Origin: Clostridium estertheticum
Lineage (GTDB): Bacteria > Bacillota > Clostridia > Clostridiales > Clostridiaceae
Assembly (NCBI RefSeq): GCF_011065935.2
Contig: NZ_JAAMNH020000001.1
Coordinates: forward strand, 5,291,001-5,355,000
Direction of reading: 5' to 3'
DNA: 64,000 nt
Shown here piece after piece: positions 8,980 through 17,241 of the stretch. Position 1 is the stretch's first letter. Every line of letters starts with the position of its first letter. The translations under genes and the position numbers were made by a program. The notes beneath the pieces are model-generated. The model worked only from the letters and a program-made list of their open reading frames with translations, had not been told where the DNA came from and made no database searches.

Positions 8980-9648
8980 TTAATAATCAGAGTTTGAATC
9001 TTTAATTCCTTTAACTATTGCTATAGAACTACTAGCTCCTATTCTACTGGCACCAGCTTCAATAACAGCTTTTGCATCTTCAGAGGTTCTTACTGCTCCA
9101 GATGCCTTAACTCCCATGTCAGGTCCTACAGTTTTTCTCATTAATTTTACATCATGAACCGTTGCCCCTCCTGTTGAGAACCCAGTTGAAGTCTTTACAA
9201 AATTTGCTCCTACTTCTTTAGCTATTTCGCAAACCTTAACTTTTTCCGCGTCAGTTAGAAGGCAGGTTTCTATTATAACTTTAACTAAGGCGCGTCCTTT
9301 AGAAACATCAACAACTGCTTTAATTTCATCTCTTACTACTTCATATTTATTTGATTTTATAGCGCCAACATTAACTACCATATCTATTTCCTGTGCACCA
9401 TTTTCAATAGCCTGTTTAGCTTCAAAGGCTTTTACTTCTTTGGTAGTAGCTCCCAATGGAAATCCTACAACGATACAAGTTTTTACGTTACTTCCTTTTA
9501 GTTCTTTGCTTACTAATGAAGTATAATATGCGTTAGCGCACACTGAAGCAAATCCATATTCTTTAGCTTCATCGCAAATTTTTATAATATCTTCCTCACT
9601 TGCTTGTTGTTTTAATAGTGTATGGTCTATATATTGCTCTATTTTCAT
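8980..9648 (-). CDS. deoC: Deoxyribose-phosphate aldolase
   Basis: Splits 2-deoxyribose-5-phosphate into glyceraldehyde-3-phosphate and acetaldehyde. The 222-residue TIM-barrel sequence includes the Schiff-base lysine motif FVKTSTGFSTGGAT and the N-terminal IDHTLLK. AAGGAG precedes the ATG and overlaps the end of the LacI gene (14-base gap). With pdp it forms a deoxynucleoside catabolic pathway. No phosphopentomutase gene is visible here. Confidence 0.96.
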   Translation of the reverse strand: MKIEQYIDHTLLKQQASEEDIIKICDEAKEYGFASVCANAYYTSLVSKELKGSNVKTCIVVGFPLGATTKEVKAFEAKQAIENGAQEIDMVVNVGAIKSNKYEVVRDEIKAVVDVSKGRALVKVIIETCLLTDAEKVKVCEIAKEVGANFVKTSTGFSTGGATVHDVKLMRKTVGPDMGVKASGAVRTSEDAKAVIEAGASRIGASSSIAIVKGIKDSNSDY

Positions 9649-9662
9649 ATTAATCTTCTCCT

Positions 9663-10700
9663 TTATATTTTATTCTCATTTTTTTCTATATACTTTTCTG
9701 ATCCTTTTAAAATAAGCTCTGGCAAAATGGTTTGTCTTTTAATTGATTTGAGCTCTTTGCTCTTCAAATTTTCTAATAACATTTTCATACCAATTCTACC
9801 AAGTTCTGTGGATGGGCCATTGACAAAACTGATATTCATACCTATTATATTTAAAACATCAACCTTATCAAAGCCTATAATAGCCATATCGCGCGGTATA
9901 TTCATCTTTTGTTCATATAAAGCTTTTATGCACCCTAAAATCATGGTATTGTTACTTACAAAAGTAGCCGTAGGCCTATTGTCCATTTTCAATATTTTCT
10001 TTGTAATTTCATAAGCGGTCTGTTGTGTATAATCACCATAAAAGATATATTCCTTATCTACAGGGATATTATTAGCTTCTAAGGCTTTTTCATATCCTAG
10101 CAATCTTTCTTTTGCTGGTCTAGATTTCATATCTCCTGTAATTATAGCTATTTTGGTATGACCCGCTTCTATTAAAGCAACCGTTCCATCATAAGCACCC
10201 TTTATGTGGTCTATAAAAACCCCACTAAATTCCAGATATTCAACATGACCATCTATTAAAATTATTGGGATTCCTAGGTTCTTAAGTGCATTTAAGTTTT
10301 CACTATTGTCTGAGTTCCTGTAGAAGGTTGGCGTTATAATGAGGCCTTGAATCCTTTGCTCTTTAAGAACATTAATAGCCTTTAATTCTTTATCTTTATT
10401 CTCATCAGTGTTGCAAAGAATTATATTTAAGTTATTCTCATCAGCAATTTCAGTAATACCTTTAATTATCTCACCAAAAAATAGATTGTTTATATCAGGG
10501 ATTATAACGCCAATAGTATTAGTTCTACTTGTGGATAGGCTTCTAGCTATAGCACTAGGCGTATAATTTAAATCTTTTATTACTTTTAAAACTTTTTCTC
10601 TTGTTTCATCTTTTACATAACCTGAATTGTTTAAAACTCTTGATACAGTTGCATGGGATACTCCAACCTTTACCGCAATATCACTTATTGTAACTGCCAT
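9663..10700 (-). CDS. LacI-family transcriptional regulator of the deo operon
   Basis: A 345-residue repressor: LacI helix-turn-helix at residues 1-50 (TISDIAVKVGVSHATVSRVLN), hinge, then a periplasmic-binding-protein-like effector domain (IGVIIPDINNLFFGEI). The start is the ATG at 10698-10700, because the in-frame GTG at 10715 lies inside the GAGGGGG ribosome site. It is co-directional and nearly contiguous with deoC and pdp. By analogy with CytR, it probably senses a nucleoside or deoxyribose-phosphate; that is inference. Confidence 0.92.
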   Translation of the reverse strand: MAVTISDIAVKVGVSHATVSRVLNNSGYVKDETREKVLKVIKDLNYTPSAIARSLSTSRTNTIGVIIPDINNLFFGEIIKGITEIADENNLNIILCNTDENKDKELKAINVLKEQRIQGLIITPTFYRNSDNSENLNALKNLGIPIILIDGHVEYLEFSGVFIDHIKGAYDGTVALIEAGHTKIAIITGDMKSRPAKERLLGYEKALEANNIPVDKEYIFYGDYTQQTAYEITKKILKMDNRPTATFVSNNTMILGCIKALYEQKMNIPRDMAIIGFDKVDVLNIIGMNISFVNGPSTELGRIGMKMLLENLKSKELKSIKRQTILPELILKGSEKYIEKNENKI

Positions 10701-10718
10701 TTTAATCCCCCTCACATC

Positions 10719-10733
10719 GGAAAACGCTTACAA
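10719..10733 (-). promoter_or_regulatory. cre-like / LacI-type operator
   Basis: On the minus strand this reads TTGTAAGCGTTTTCC, matching the CcpA cre consensus WTGTAARCGYTTWCW at all but the last base. It lies 18 bases before the repressor start, so it may bind CcpA, the LacI-family product itself, or both. Confidence 0.6.
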
Positions 10734-10834
10734 AATTCTGAATAACTAGTTTTGAAACTTAGTTTATAATGCACTATATAGATGTTAAATTATCACCTAA
10801 ATATGCTATATAATAGACTTAATTTTCTGATATA

Positions 10835-10848
10835 TGTTACCGCTTTCA
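10835..10848 (+). promoter_or_regulatory. Second cre-like site
   Basis: TGTTACCGCTTTCA matches a 14-base cre consensus at about 12 positions. It lies about 135 bases upstream of the repressor gene, in the region shared with the divergent TetR unit. Confidence 0.4.
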
Positions 10849-10985
10849 TATCTAGTATACTTCAAGGTTATGTAAATTTCAATAGGATTTCTTAGGATTT
10901 TTCTATGAATTTTAAAACAGTATTTTAAAATAGATGGTTAAAAATAACTAACAAGTGAAATATGATAATATATTTTGTGATATAC

Positions 10986-11014
10986 TTGACCTAATAAAAT
11001 ATAAGTGCTATAAT
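10986..11014 (+). promoter_or_regulatory. Sigma-A promoter of the TetR/HsmA unit
   Basis: TTGACC (10986-10991), a 17-base spacer and TATAAT (11009-11014) form a near-consensus promoter. The -10 box runs into the palindromic operator at 11013. Confidence 0.8.
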
Positions 11015-11027
11015 GAACATAGTTCAT
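11013..11027. promoter_or_regulatory. TetR operator, proximal copy
   Basis: ATGAACATAGTTCAT is a perfect 6-bp inverted repeat around three bases. It overlaps the promoter start and lies just before the TetR ribosome site. A near-identical copy lies before the downstream membrane gene (11635), which is good evidence for autoregulation. Confidence 0.75.
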
Positions 11028-11042
11028 AAAAGAGGTGACAAT

Positions 11043-11579
11043 ATGCCCAAAGTTATTGAAAATTTAAGAGAAACTATAATATTAGAAGCTAAAAAAATTC
11101 TATTAACTCAAGGCTTTAAGGATTTAAACATAAGAGAAATTGCAAAAGGCTGTACTATTGGCACGGGTACTTTTTACAACTATTTTTCAACTAAAGAAGA
11201 TCTTGTGGCTGAAATTTTTAGAGAAGATTGGAAGAAAGTATCTAATCTTGTAGATGAACTTAAACATACCGAGGAGCCTTGCAAAGAAAAAATAAGAAAA
11301 ATATATGTATCTATTGGAATGTTTGTAAATAGCTATATACCAATTTTTTATGAAATGGCCATGCTTAATGGAAATGATTACAGATGTAGAGAAGCTAACA
11401 GATACGATGTTCTATATATTAAAATAAGTGAATTGTTAGATATTGAAAAATCTAAAGGTACCGTACACTCCACTCTTTCTTCTTATAAACTTGCAGAACT
11501 TATTGTTTCTAACTTAATGTATATTAACAAAAACAAATTTATAAGTTTTGATGAGCTATACGATAATTTGAAAATTTAA
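11043..11579 (+). CDS. TetR-family regulator beside the HsmA-like gene
   Basis: A 178-residue repressor with an N-terminal TetR helix-turn-helix (IREIAKGCTIGTGTFYNYFSTKEDL, residues about 25-50) and an all-helical effector domain. The ATG at 11043 follows GAGGTGACAAT. An upstream in-frame ATG falls inside the operator and has no ribosome site. It sits between two copies of the same palindrome, so it likely represses itself and the next gene. In Clostridioides difficile, HsmA homologues answer to haem; whether this regulator senses haem is inference. Confidence 0.9.
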   Translation: MPKVIENLRETIILEAKKILLTQGFKDLNIREIAKGCTIGTGTFYNYFSTKEDLVAEIFREDWKKVSNLVDELKHTEEPCKEKIRKIYVSIGMFVNSYIPIFYEMAMLNGNDYRCREANRYDVLYIKISELLDIEKSKGTVHSTLSSYKLAELIVSNLMYINKNKFISFDELYDNLKI

Positions 11580-11634
11580 TAGTAATTTTTTATCTTATAT
11601 TAGAAAGTAATATAAGATATTCTTTTAAAACATT

Positions 11635-11649
11635 ATGAACACAGTTCAC
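11635..11649. promoter_or_regulatory. TetR operator, distal copy
   Basis: ATGAACACAGTTCAC repeats the 11013 palindrome with two differences: one in the 3-base centre and one in the last half-site base. It lies 48 bases before the HsmA-like start codon. Confidence 0.7.
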
Positions 11650-11696
11650 AATGTTTAATTCAACTAAAAAATATAAAAAAAATGGAGGATGTAATT

Positions 11697-12077
11697 ATGT
11701 TAATTTATGCAATTATTTTTATAACTTTAGCTCTTGTATTTTATACAATCGGTGTTTGGAGTGAGAAACTTCAAGGAACACTTAAACCTTGGCATTTAGG
11801 TTTATTCCTACTGGGCCTCGTATGTGATACAACTGGAACGCTCCTTATGGAAAGTATAGCAAGCAGTTCAACTCAAGTAGTCTCAGGCTTTAATTTACAT
11901 GGAATTACTGGTGTTATTGCTATAGTTCTAATGCTCATTCATGCTATATGGGCAGCAGTGGTTCTTATTAAGAAAGATGAAAATATGATAGCCAAATTCC
12001 ATAAATTCAGTATAGTAGTTTGGATTATATGGTTGGTTCCTTTTATTTCTGGAGCTGCGGCTCACATGGTAAAATAA
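11697..12077 (+). CDS. hsmA: HsmA-family membrane protein (TIGR03987 type)
   Basis: A 126-residue protein with four predicted membrane segments and histidines in or near them (KPWHLG, NLHGITG, LIHAIW, AAHMVK). The pattern fits the TIGR03987/HsmA family. In C. difficile HsmA is reported as a haem-binding membrane protein giving oxidative-stress protection. The start is the ATG at 11697, 9 bases after GGAGG; the ATG at 11682 lies within the ribosome site. It is controlled by the adjacent TetR through the palindrome at 11635. Function by homology only. Confidence 0.75.
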   Translation: MLIYAIIFITLALVFYTIGVWSEKLQGTLKPWHLGLFLLGLVCDTTGTLLMESIASSSTQVVSGFNLHGITGVIAIVLMLIHAIWAAVVLIKKDENMIAKFHKFSIVVWIIWLVPFISGAAAHMVK

Positions 12078-12097
12078 AATTTAATTTAGCTAAAATG

Positions 12098-12130
12098 AAA
12101 ACCGTACTGGAAAAATTCAGTGCGGTTTTT
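12098..12130 (+). terminator. Terminator after hsmA
   Basis: An AAACCGTACTG / CAGTGCGGTTT stem with one G-T pair is followed by TTTTT. It directly follows the HsmA-like gene. Confidence 0.85.
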
Positions 12131-12197
12131 ACTTTCATTTCTTTAGCACTATACAAATCCAGCACTCCCCATTATAATTAGTAAAAAGAGGTGAATT

Positions 12198-13463
12198 ATG
12201 GATAACGTAATTGTATGTAAGATGATAGAAAAGCTTAAGGATAAATATATAAAATTATGGTGGGACACAGATAAATGTTCTCCTATCTTCAGCCAGGAAA
12301 TTAGTTTTAAAGAAAAAATTATACGAGAAAAACATATGAACAAATTTTTGAATGATCTATTTTCTTACCTAAAGGAATGTCCTAAAGATGAACATCAGCG
12401 AGTAGATTGGCGAAATACTCTGTGGTCCATGATAAAAAACTTTGGACACGCTTCCGGCTTTACTGAAGATGAAATTAATGGTGATTTCTCAAAATCGCTT
12501 CCAATTATAACTCATAGGTTTATTTGCAGCGTTAAAGAATTCGATAATACTATAAGGTTAGATAAAATGGTCCAAGCGCTTCGAAATGTTTGGATTATGA
12601 ATATACTCCAAGTTCTTTTTAACCTAAAGGTGGAATATACCCCCTCAATTTTTGCTTATAGCACGCTTTATCCCTATACTGATAATTATTTAGACAGCAA
12701 TTTAATATCCTTTGAGGATAAAAAATCAATTAATGAGAGATTCAAACTAAGACTCGAAGGTGAAGAAATAAAATGTAGCAATTCCTACGAAGAATCGCTA
12801 TTTAAACTAGTTAGCATAATTGAGGGTCAGTATCCTAGGGCGCACTATAGCAACGTATATGAAAGTCTTTTATGCATACACGCTGCTCAATGTGATAGTC
12901 TTATCCAACAAAAGGGTGTGACTTCACCTTATGAAAAGGATATTCTAGGAATAAGTACTGATAAAGGTGGTTGCTCCGTACTTGCAGATGCCTATCTTGT
13001 AAATGGAAGCCTTTCTGAATCGGAAGCAGATTTTATATTTGCTTATGGAGCACTGCTTCAGTTTTGTGATGACTTGCAGGATGCAAAAGAAGATCTTAAA
13101 AACGAACATATGACTATATTTTCTCAAACCTCAGAAAAATGGTCTTTAGATAATATTACCAATGCTCTGTTTGATTTTTCTAACAAGATAATAGATTTAG
13201 ATGAGGGTTTTACTTCAAAAGAATCCTATAAAATGAAAGAGTTCTTGAAGAAAAATTTAGTTTCTCTTATTTTTGAAGCAATTTCACAGAACTATAATTT
13301 ATATAGTAAAGAGTACATTAAAAATATTGAGAAATACTATCCTTTTAGAATGTCCTATACAAGAAAACTTTATAAAAAGATAAAGAATAATTATTCGACT
13401 TTTGAAAGCACCCGCGGCTACTCCATAGATGATGTTATATTAATAGCTACTGATGTGGATTAA
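12198..13463 (+). CDS. Class I isoprenoid/terpenoid-synthase-like protein
   Basis: A 421-residue, mostly helical, soluble protein. Two acidic motifs are spaced as in class I prenyl/terpene enzymes: DNYLD at residues 162-166 and DDLQDAKED at 291-299, the latter resembling the metal-binding DDxxD region. They lie within helical segments (FIFAYGALLQFC before the second motif). The overall pattern recalls uncharacterised class 1 isoprenoid biosynthesis enzymes and, distantly, YtpB. Substrate unknown. An AGAGGTGAATT ribosome site supports the start. No other isoprenoid gene is adjacent; a thioesterase follows after about 90 bases. The assignment rests on the motifs only. Confidence 0.55.
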   Translation: MDNVIVCKMIEKLKDKYIKLWWDTDKCSPIFSQEISFKEKIIREKHMNKFLNDLFSYLKECPKDEHQRVDWRNTLWSMIKNFGHASGFTEDEINGDFSKSLPIITHRFICSVKEFDNTIRLDKMVQALRNVWIMNILQVLFNLKVEYTPSIFAYSTLYPYTDNYLDSNLISFEDKKSINERFKLRLEGEEIKCSNSYEESLFKLVSIIEGQYPRAHYSNVYESLLCIHAAQCDSLIQQKGVTSPYEKDILGISTDKGGCSVLADAYLVNGSLSESEADFIFAYGALLQFCDDLQDAKEDLKNEHMTIFSQTSEKWSLDNITNALFDFSNKIIDLDEGFTSKESYKMKEFLKKNLVSLIFEAISQNYNLYSKEYIKNIEKYYPFRMSYTRKLYKKIKNNYSTFESTRGYSIDDVILIATDVD

Positions 13464-13554
13464 CTTTTACAACTAAACCAACAAATTCTATGATATAATA
13501 ATTTATAAATTTTGTTATACATTATCATAGAAGAATTGAAAGGTTGGTTATTAA

Positions 13555-13941
13555 ATGAATTTTGATGCTCTTTTGAAAGTTGGAGAAAGCCTTGCTAAGG
13601 AATATATAGTGAAGCCAGAAAATACAGCAGATTTTATTGGAAACAAAGGTGTCACTACGCTATCTACGCCTAGTATGATTGGATTTATGGAAGATACAGC
13701 TACACATGTAGTAATTGACTATATGCCTGAAAATTATAGACCTGTTGGTACCAAAATTAATGTTGAACATATAAATCCAACACCTGTTAATATGAACGTT
13801 ACTATAAAAGCAACATTGATAGCAATTGAAGGCAGTAAGCTTCGTTATAATGTAGAAGCCTTCAATGAAGAATATAAAATAGGCTTTGGAATATATGAAC
13901 AGCATGTGATTAACTTAGGAGATTTTTTAAGTAAAAATTAA
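13555..13941 (+). CDS. Hotdog-fold thioesterase (FlK-like)
   Basis: A 128-residue acyl-CoA thioesterase-like protein. TPSMIGFMEDTA, followed by GTKINVEHINPTPVNMNVT, matches the fluoroacetyl-CoA thioesterase FlK group, whose Thr-Glu-His catalytic set is compatible with T/E/H residues here. The acyl substrate is unknown. A separate unit with its own ribosome site (AAAGGTTGG context) follows the terpenoid-synthase-like gene on the same strand. Confidence 0.82.
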   Translation: MNFDALLKVGESLAKEYIVKPENTADFIGNKGVTTLSTPSMIGFMEDTATHVVIDYMPENYRPVGTKINVEHINPTPVNMNVTIKATLIAIEGSKLRYNVEAFNEEYKIGFGIYEQHVINLGDFLSKN

Positions 13942-14017
13942 AGGGCTGTGTGCTAATATGGACTTTTACCATATAGTAACTAGGCGAGTTGCTGAAAAAA
14001 ATAGGACTAAAAAAGAT

Positions 14018-14055
14018 AAACAAGGACTTGCTGTTTAAACAGTAAGTCCTTGTTT
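14018..14055. terminator. Bidirectional terminator
   Basis: A 16-bp stem with one mismatch (14018-14033 with 14040-14055) and a TTTAAA loop lies between the convergent thioesterase and aldo/keto reductase genes. Confidence 0.8.
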
Positions 14056-14094
14056 ATAAATCTGTATCCGAAGCATCGTCTATAGGTCAGCTAT

Positions 14095-15012
14095 CTATGG
14101 AAGCTTGTTCCCAGCTGCCCTATATATCTCATACCATTCCGGTCTTGTTAGTTCAACTCGCGAAGCCTTGCAAATATCCACTAAACGCTTTACATTCGTT
14201 GTGCCCACTAATGGCTGAATTTTAGCAGGATGCCTTAGAATCCACGCAATTGCAATGGCTGAATTGGTTACACCTTTATTAGCTGCAATTTCGTTTATTT
14301 TATTGTTTAGCTCTGGGAATTTATCGTTATCTAAAAATACTCCTTCAAAAAAACCGTACTGGAAGGGAGACCATGCCTGTATAGTAATGTCCTTTAAGCG
14401 GCAATACTCAAGAATACTTCCATCTCTATCAATGGAGGGAGCAATTTGCATATTTACATTCAGTCCAGAATCAATCATGCCAGTATTTGTTATACTTAAT
14501 TGTAGCTGATTTATAATGATTTTGTTATTTAAATATTTATTTAGCAGTTCAATTTGCATAGGGTTTTGATTACATACTCCAAAATATTTAACTTTCCCGC
14601 TGCTATGGAGCTTTGAAAATGCTTCCGCAACCTCTTCTGGATCCATAAGCGTATCAGGGCGATGAAGTAACATAATATCTATATAGTCCGTATTCAAACG
14701 CTTAAGGCTCCCCTCTACAGAATTTAAAATATGCTGTTTAGAAAAATCAAAGTATCCATCTCTTATACCACACTTAGTTTGAATTATAATTTTTTCTCGA
14801 GTGCTAGGTTTCATATCAATAGCATCTGCAAAAACCTCCTCAGATTCACCCTTACCATAAATGTCAGCATGATCAAAAAAATTGATGCCCTCTTCCATTG
14901 CAGTATTGATAAGTGCTGATGCTTCATTCTTTGCAAGACTATTTATCCTCATACATCCTAACCCAATCTCAGATGCGCATATCTCTCCATTGGCAATATA
15001 ATTTTTTTTCAT
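14095..15012 (-). CDS. Aldo/keto reductase
   Basis: A 305-residue NAD(P)H-dependent oxidoreductase, (beta/alpha)8 barrel, YdhF-like group. The catalytic tetrad is visible: Asp and Tyr in FFDHADIYGKGESEE, Lys in IIIQTKCGI, His in MLLHRPD. The C-terminal nucleotide site (LVGTTNVKRL) is present. It diverges from an AraC regulator across 252 bases, which suggests regulation by that neighbour. Substrate unknown. Confidence 0.92.
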   Translation of the reverse strand: MKKNYIANGEICASEIGLGCMRINSLAKNEASALINTAMEEGINFFDHADIYGKGESEEVFADAIDMKPSTREKIIIQTKCGIRDGYFDFSKQHILNSVEGSLKRLNTDYIDIMLLHRPDTLMDPEEVAEAFSKLHSSGKVKYFGVCNQNPMQIELLNKYLNNKIIINQLQLSITNTGMIDSGLNVNMQIAPSIDRDGSILEYCRLKDITIQAWSPFQYGFFEGVFLDNDKFPELNNKINEIAANKGVTNSAIAIAWILRHPAKIQPLVGTTNVKRLVDICKASRVELTRPEWYEIYRAAGNKLP

Positions 15013-15264
15013 AATTTACACCTTCCTCTATGTTAGGCACATTCAAATAAATAACAATTCAGTATTATAATCTATTTTCATATGCCTTATTATTTCTTTT
15101 CTTTAATTGTAAATTTATATTTCTATTATTTATGTCAGTGCTTGGTTTTCTAAATTACTATTACATATATAATTATACCCATTATTATAAAGAAAGACCA
15201 TTTCATAATGACTTCAAAAAATGTTATAATGACTTAAAATACTAAAGGTAATGGAGATAAAAAT

Positions 15265-16122
15265 ATGATATGTTTTAAGCCTAAAAATGAAAACATTAAT
15301 TTAGAATTAAACCTAGACATAAAACTATACTATTGCGGTACAGGTGACTGTGAGAATGATTTTTCTTGGGGACCTGGCATAAAAGATCACTATAAACTTC
15401 ATTATGTGCACAGTGGACGCGGAATATTAACAGTAGGAGATACAACCTATTGCCTGGCAAAAGGTGATGGTTTTTTAATATGTCCAAATATACTTGTGTC
15501 CTATAAACCTGTTTCAGAAGAACCCTGGAATTATTCTTGGGTGGCCTTTAATGGGGTTAATGCAGAAACCTATTTAAATCGTGCAAATTTAAGTGTTAGT
15601 AGCCCCGTATTTAAATGTACTAACGAGGATCATATTAATGATTGCTTTCAAGCTATTTTCGATGCTACTAAATGTGATAAATCTATGGATCTAAAATCCC
15701 TTAGCAACTTTTATAATCTACTATCCATTTTAATAGAAGAGACAAGTTTAGTTAATATAGATAAAAATTCCACTAAACATCAAGACACCTATATAAAACA
15801 GGCCATTGAATTCATAGACACTAATTATTCAAGAAAAATAAGCATAGAAGAAATTGCAGCTTATGTTGGAATAAATCGAAAATACCTAAGTCACCTTTTT
15901 TCAGATATATTGAACATACCGCCACAAAATTACCTTATAAATTTTAGACTTCAAAAGGCCTGTGATTTACTCACAAGCTCCAGCTTATCTATTAATGAGA
16001 TATCAAATTCCATAGGCTATAATGATCCTTTTCTGTTTTCTAAAATTTTTAAAAAATATAAGGGGATTTCCCCAAAGGGATATAGAGCAGAAAGCCTAAC
16101 CGATCATCAATGCCAACTATAA
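15265..16122 (+). CDS. AraC-family regulator with cupin sensor domain
   Basis: A 285-residue regulator: N-terminal cupin-like effector domain (LHYVHSGRGILTVGDTTYCLAKGDGFLICP, residues about 45-80) and a C-terminal pair of AraC helix-turn-helices (ISIEEIAAYVGINRKYLSHLF and LSINEISNSIGYNDPFLFSKIF). Usually binds a sugar or other small ligand. Its divergent neighbour, the aldo/keto reductase, is the likely target. GGTAATGGAG precedes the ATG. Confidence 0.9.
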   Translation: MICFKPKNENINLELNLDIKLYYCGTGDCENDFSWGPGIKDHYKLHYVHSGRGILTVGDTTYCLAKGDGFLICPNILVSYKPVSEEPWNYSWVAFNGVNAETYLNRANLSVSSPVFKCTNEDHINDCFQAIFDATKCDKSMDLKSLSNFYNLLSILIEETSLVNIDKNSTKHQDTYIKQAIEFIDTNYSRKISIEEIAAYVGINRKYLSHLFSDILNIPPQNYLINFRLQKACDLLTSSSLSINEISNSIGYNDPFLFSKIFKKYKGISPKGYRAESLTDHQCQL

Positions 16123-16348
16123 AAAACATTACTATATTTATAATAACCGATGTTAAAATTGTTACAAGGGCTTTTCTAGCTAAAAATCCCCACAACACAT
16201 GTTGCGCCTATTTCAATGTAGAAAATATCACCAAAATTATCAGAATACATTTCAAATGTTGTCTGTGGTGTCTCATCTATAAAAATAATTATTATTATAA
16301 AACTATTGAGTTATAATAACAAAATAGTATAATAGAGATTAGACATTT

Positions 16349-16364
16349 TATACTGACCGGTACA
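16349..16364. promoter_or_regulatory. Operator-like site before the second TetR gene
   Basis: TATACTGACCGGTACA shares TACTGACC with the 32-bp palindrome at 17059. It lies between a TATAAT-like box near 16328 and the TetR start, consistent with weak autoregulation. Confidence 0.45.
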
Positions 16365-16394
16365 AATTTTAGAATAAAATTTTGGAGTGATATT

Positions 16395-16961
16395 ATGAAC
16401 AAAACAAAACAAGCCATATTTAATTCTGCAATAAAGGTTTTTTCCGGCTGTGGATATGATGGAGCTACCATGGACGATATAGCAGTAAATGCTGGTGTTG
16501 CAAAGGGAACCCTTTATTATCATTTTAAAAGTAAAGAGGATATTTTTAAATTTATAATAACAGATGGCATGAATGTTATTATAAAACAAATAGAAGAAGC
16601 TACTGAAGCGGAAGAGGATTCATTAATAAAGTTAAAAATACTTTGTAGAGTTCAACTAAGCTTGGTATATGAAAATAGGGACTTCTTTAAGGTTATTATG
16701 AGCCAACTTTGGGGACGAGAAATAAGACATCTTCAAATAAGAGAGGTAATACAGGTATATATAAATATAATTGAAAATCATCTTAAAGAGGCAATGGAGC
16801 AAGGCGTAGTAAAGAAATCTAACATTTCTTTTATGTCTTATACGTTTTTGGGAACACTTTGTTCCGCAGCGGTTTATGAACTTATAAGTAAAGATGACAC
16901 TGATGTAGAAAATGTAATAGATAATTTAATGCAGTATATATTGACAGGAATTCAGGTATAA
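16395..16961 (+). CDS. TetR-family regulator of the YhgE/Pip gene
   Basis: A 188-residue repressor with the TetR DNA-binding helix-turn-helix at residues 22-48 (MDDIAVNAGVAKGTLYYHFKSKEDIF). It is followed by a terminator and then by a gene whose promoter carries a large palindrome sharing half-sites with this gene's upstream region. That arrangement points to local repression of the YhgE/Pip protein. The ligand is unknown. Confidence 0.92.
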   Translation: MNKTKQAIFNSAIKVFSGCGYDGATMDDIAVNAGVAKGTLYYHFKSKEDIFKFIITDGMNVIIKQIEEATEAEEDSLIKLKILCRVQLSLVYENRDFFKVIMSQLWGREIRHLQIREVIQVYINIIENHLKEAMEQGVVKKSNISFMSYTFLGTLCSAAVYELISKDDTDVENVIDNLMQYILTGIQV

Positions 16962-16976
16962 ATTGCAAATAATATT

Positions 16977-17014
16977 AAATGATCATCATAAAAAATATGA
17001 TGATCATTTTTTTT
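16977..17014 (+). terminator. Terminator after TetR
   Basis: A 14-bp perfect stem (16977-16990 with 16996-17009) is followed by a run of eight T. Confidence 0.88.
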
Positions 17015-17025
17015 CAAAAAAAAGG

Positions 17026-17054
17026 TTGACAAATGTCAAAAAATAAGGTATAAA
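17026..17054 (+). promoter_or_regulatory. Strong promoter of the YhgE/Pip gene
   Basis: TTGACA (17026-17031), a 17-base spacer and TATAAA (17049-17054) lie just upstream of the TetR palindrome. The long 5' leader (about 180 bases) to the start codon shows no clear riboswitch. Confidence 0.8.
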
Positions 17055-17058
17055 TATA

Positions 17059-17090
17059 ACTGACCAGTCAGTATATACTGATTGGTCAGT
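17059..17090. promoter_or_regulatory. 32-bp TetR palindrome
   Basis: The two 16-base halves are reverse complements at 15 of 16 positions, with outer half-sites ACTGACCA and TTGGTCAGT. It sits right after the -10 box, placed to block transcription start. Its length suits two TetR dimers, as in the QacR type. Confidence 0.75.
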
Positions 17091-17241
17091 ATAAAATGTC
17101 TATGGTTAATATCAAATTGTACTTATCTTAAAGTGAAATTTGCCCTTCCACTAAAGATTAGTATAAATATCTGGTAGCATTACTATTAGATAGAAAAAAA
17201 GTTTATTGAAATCAATTTAATATTTAGAATGGAGTGGTTAA

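Noticed and set aside
13960..14038. 26-codon frame after the thioesterase
   Set aside because: Poor ribosome site and it runs into the terminator stem; probably not translated.
16110..16316. 68-codon plus-strand frame after the AraC gene
   Set aside because: Starts inside the AraC gene, lacks a ribosome site, and has no domain-like pattern.
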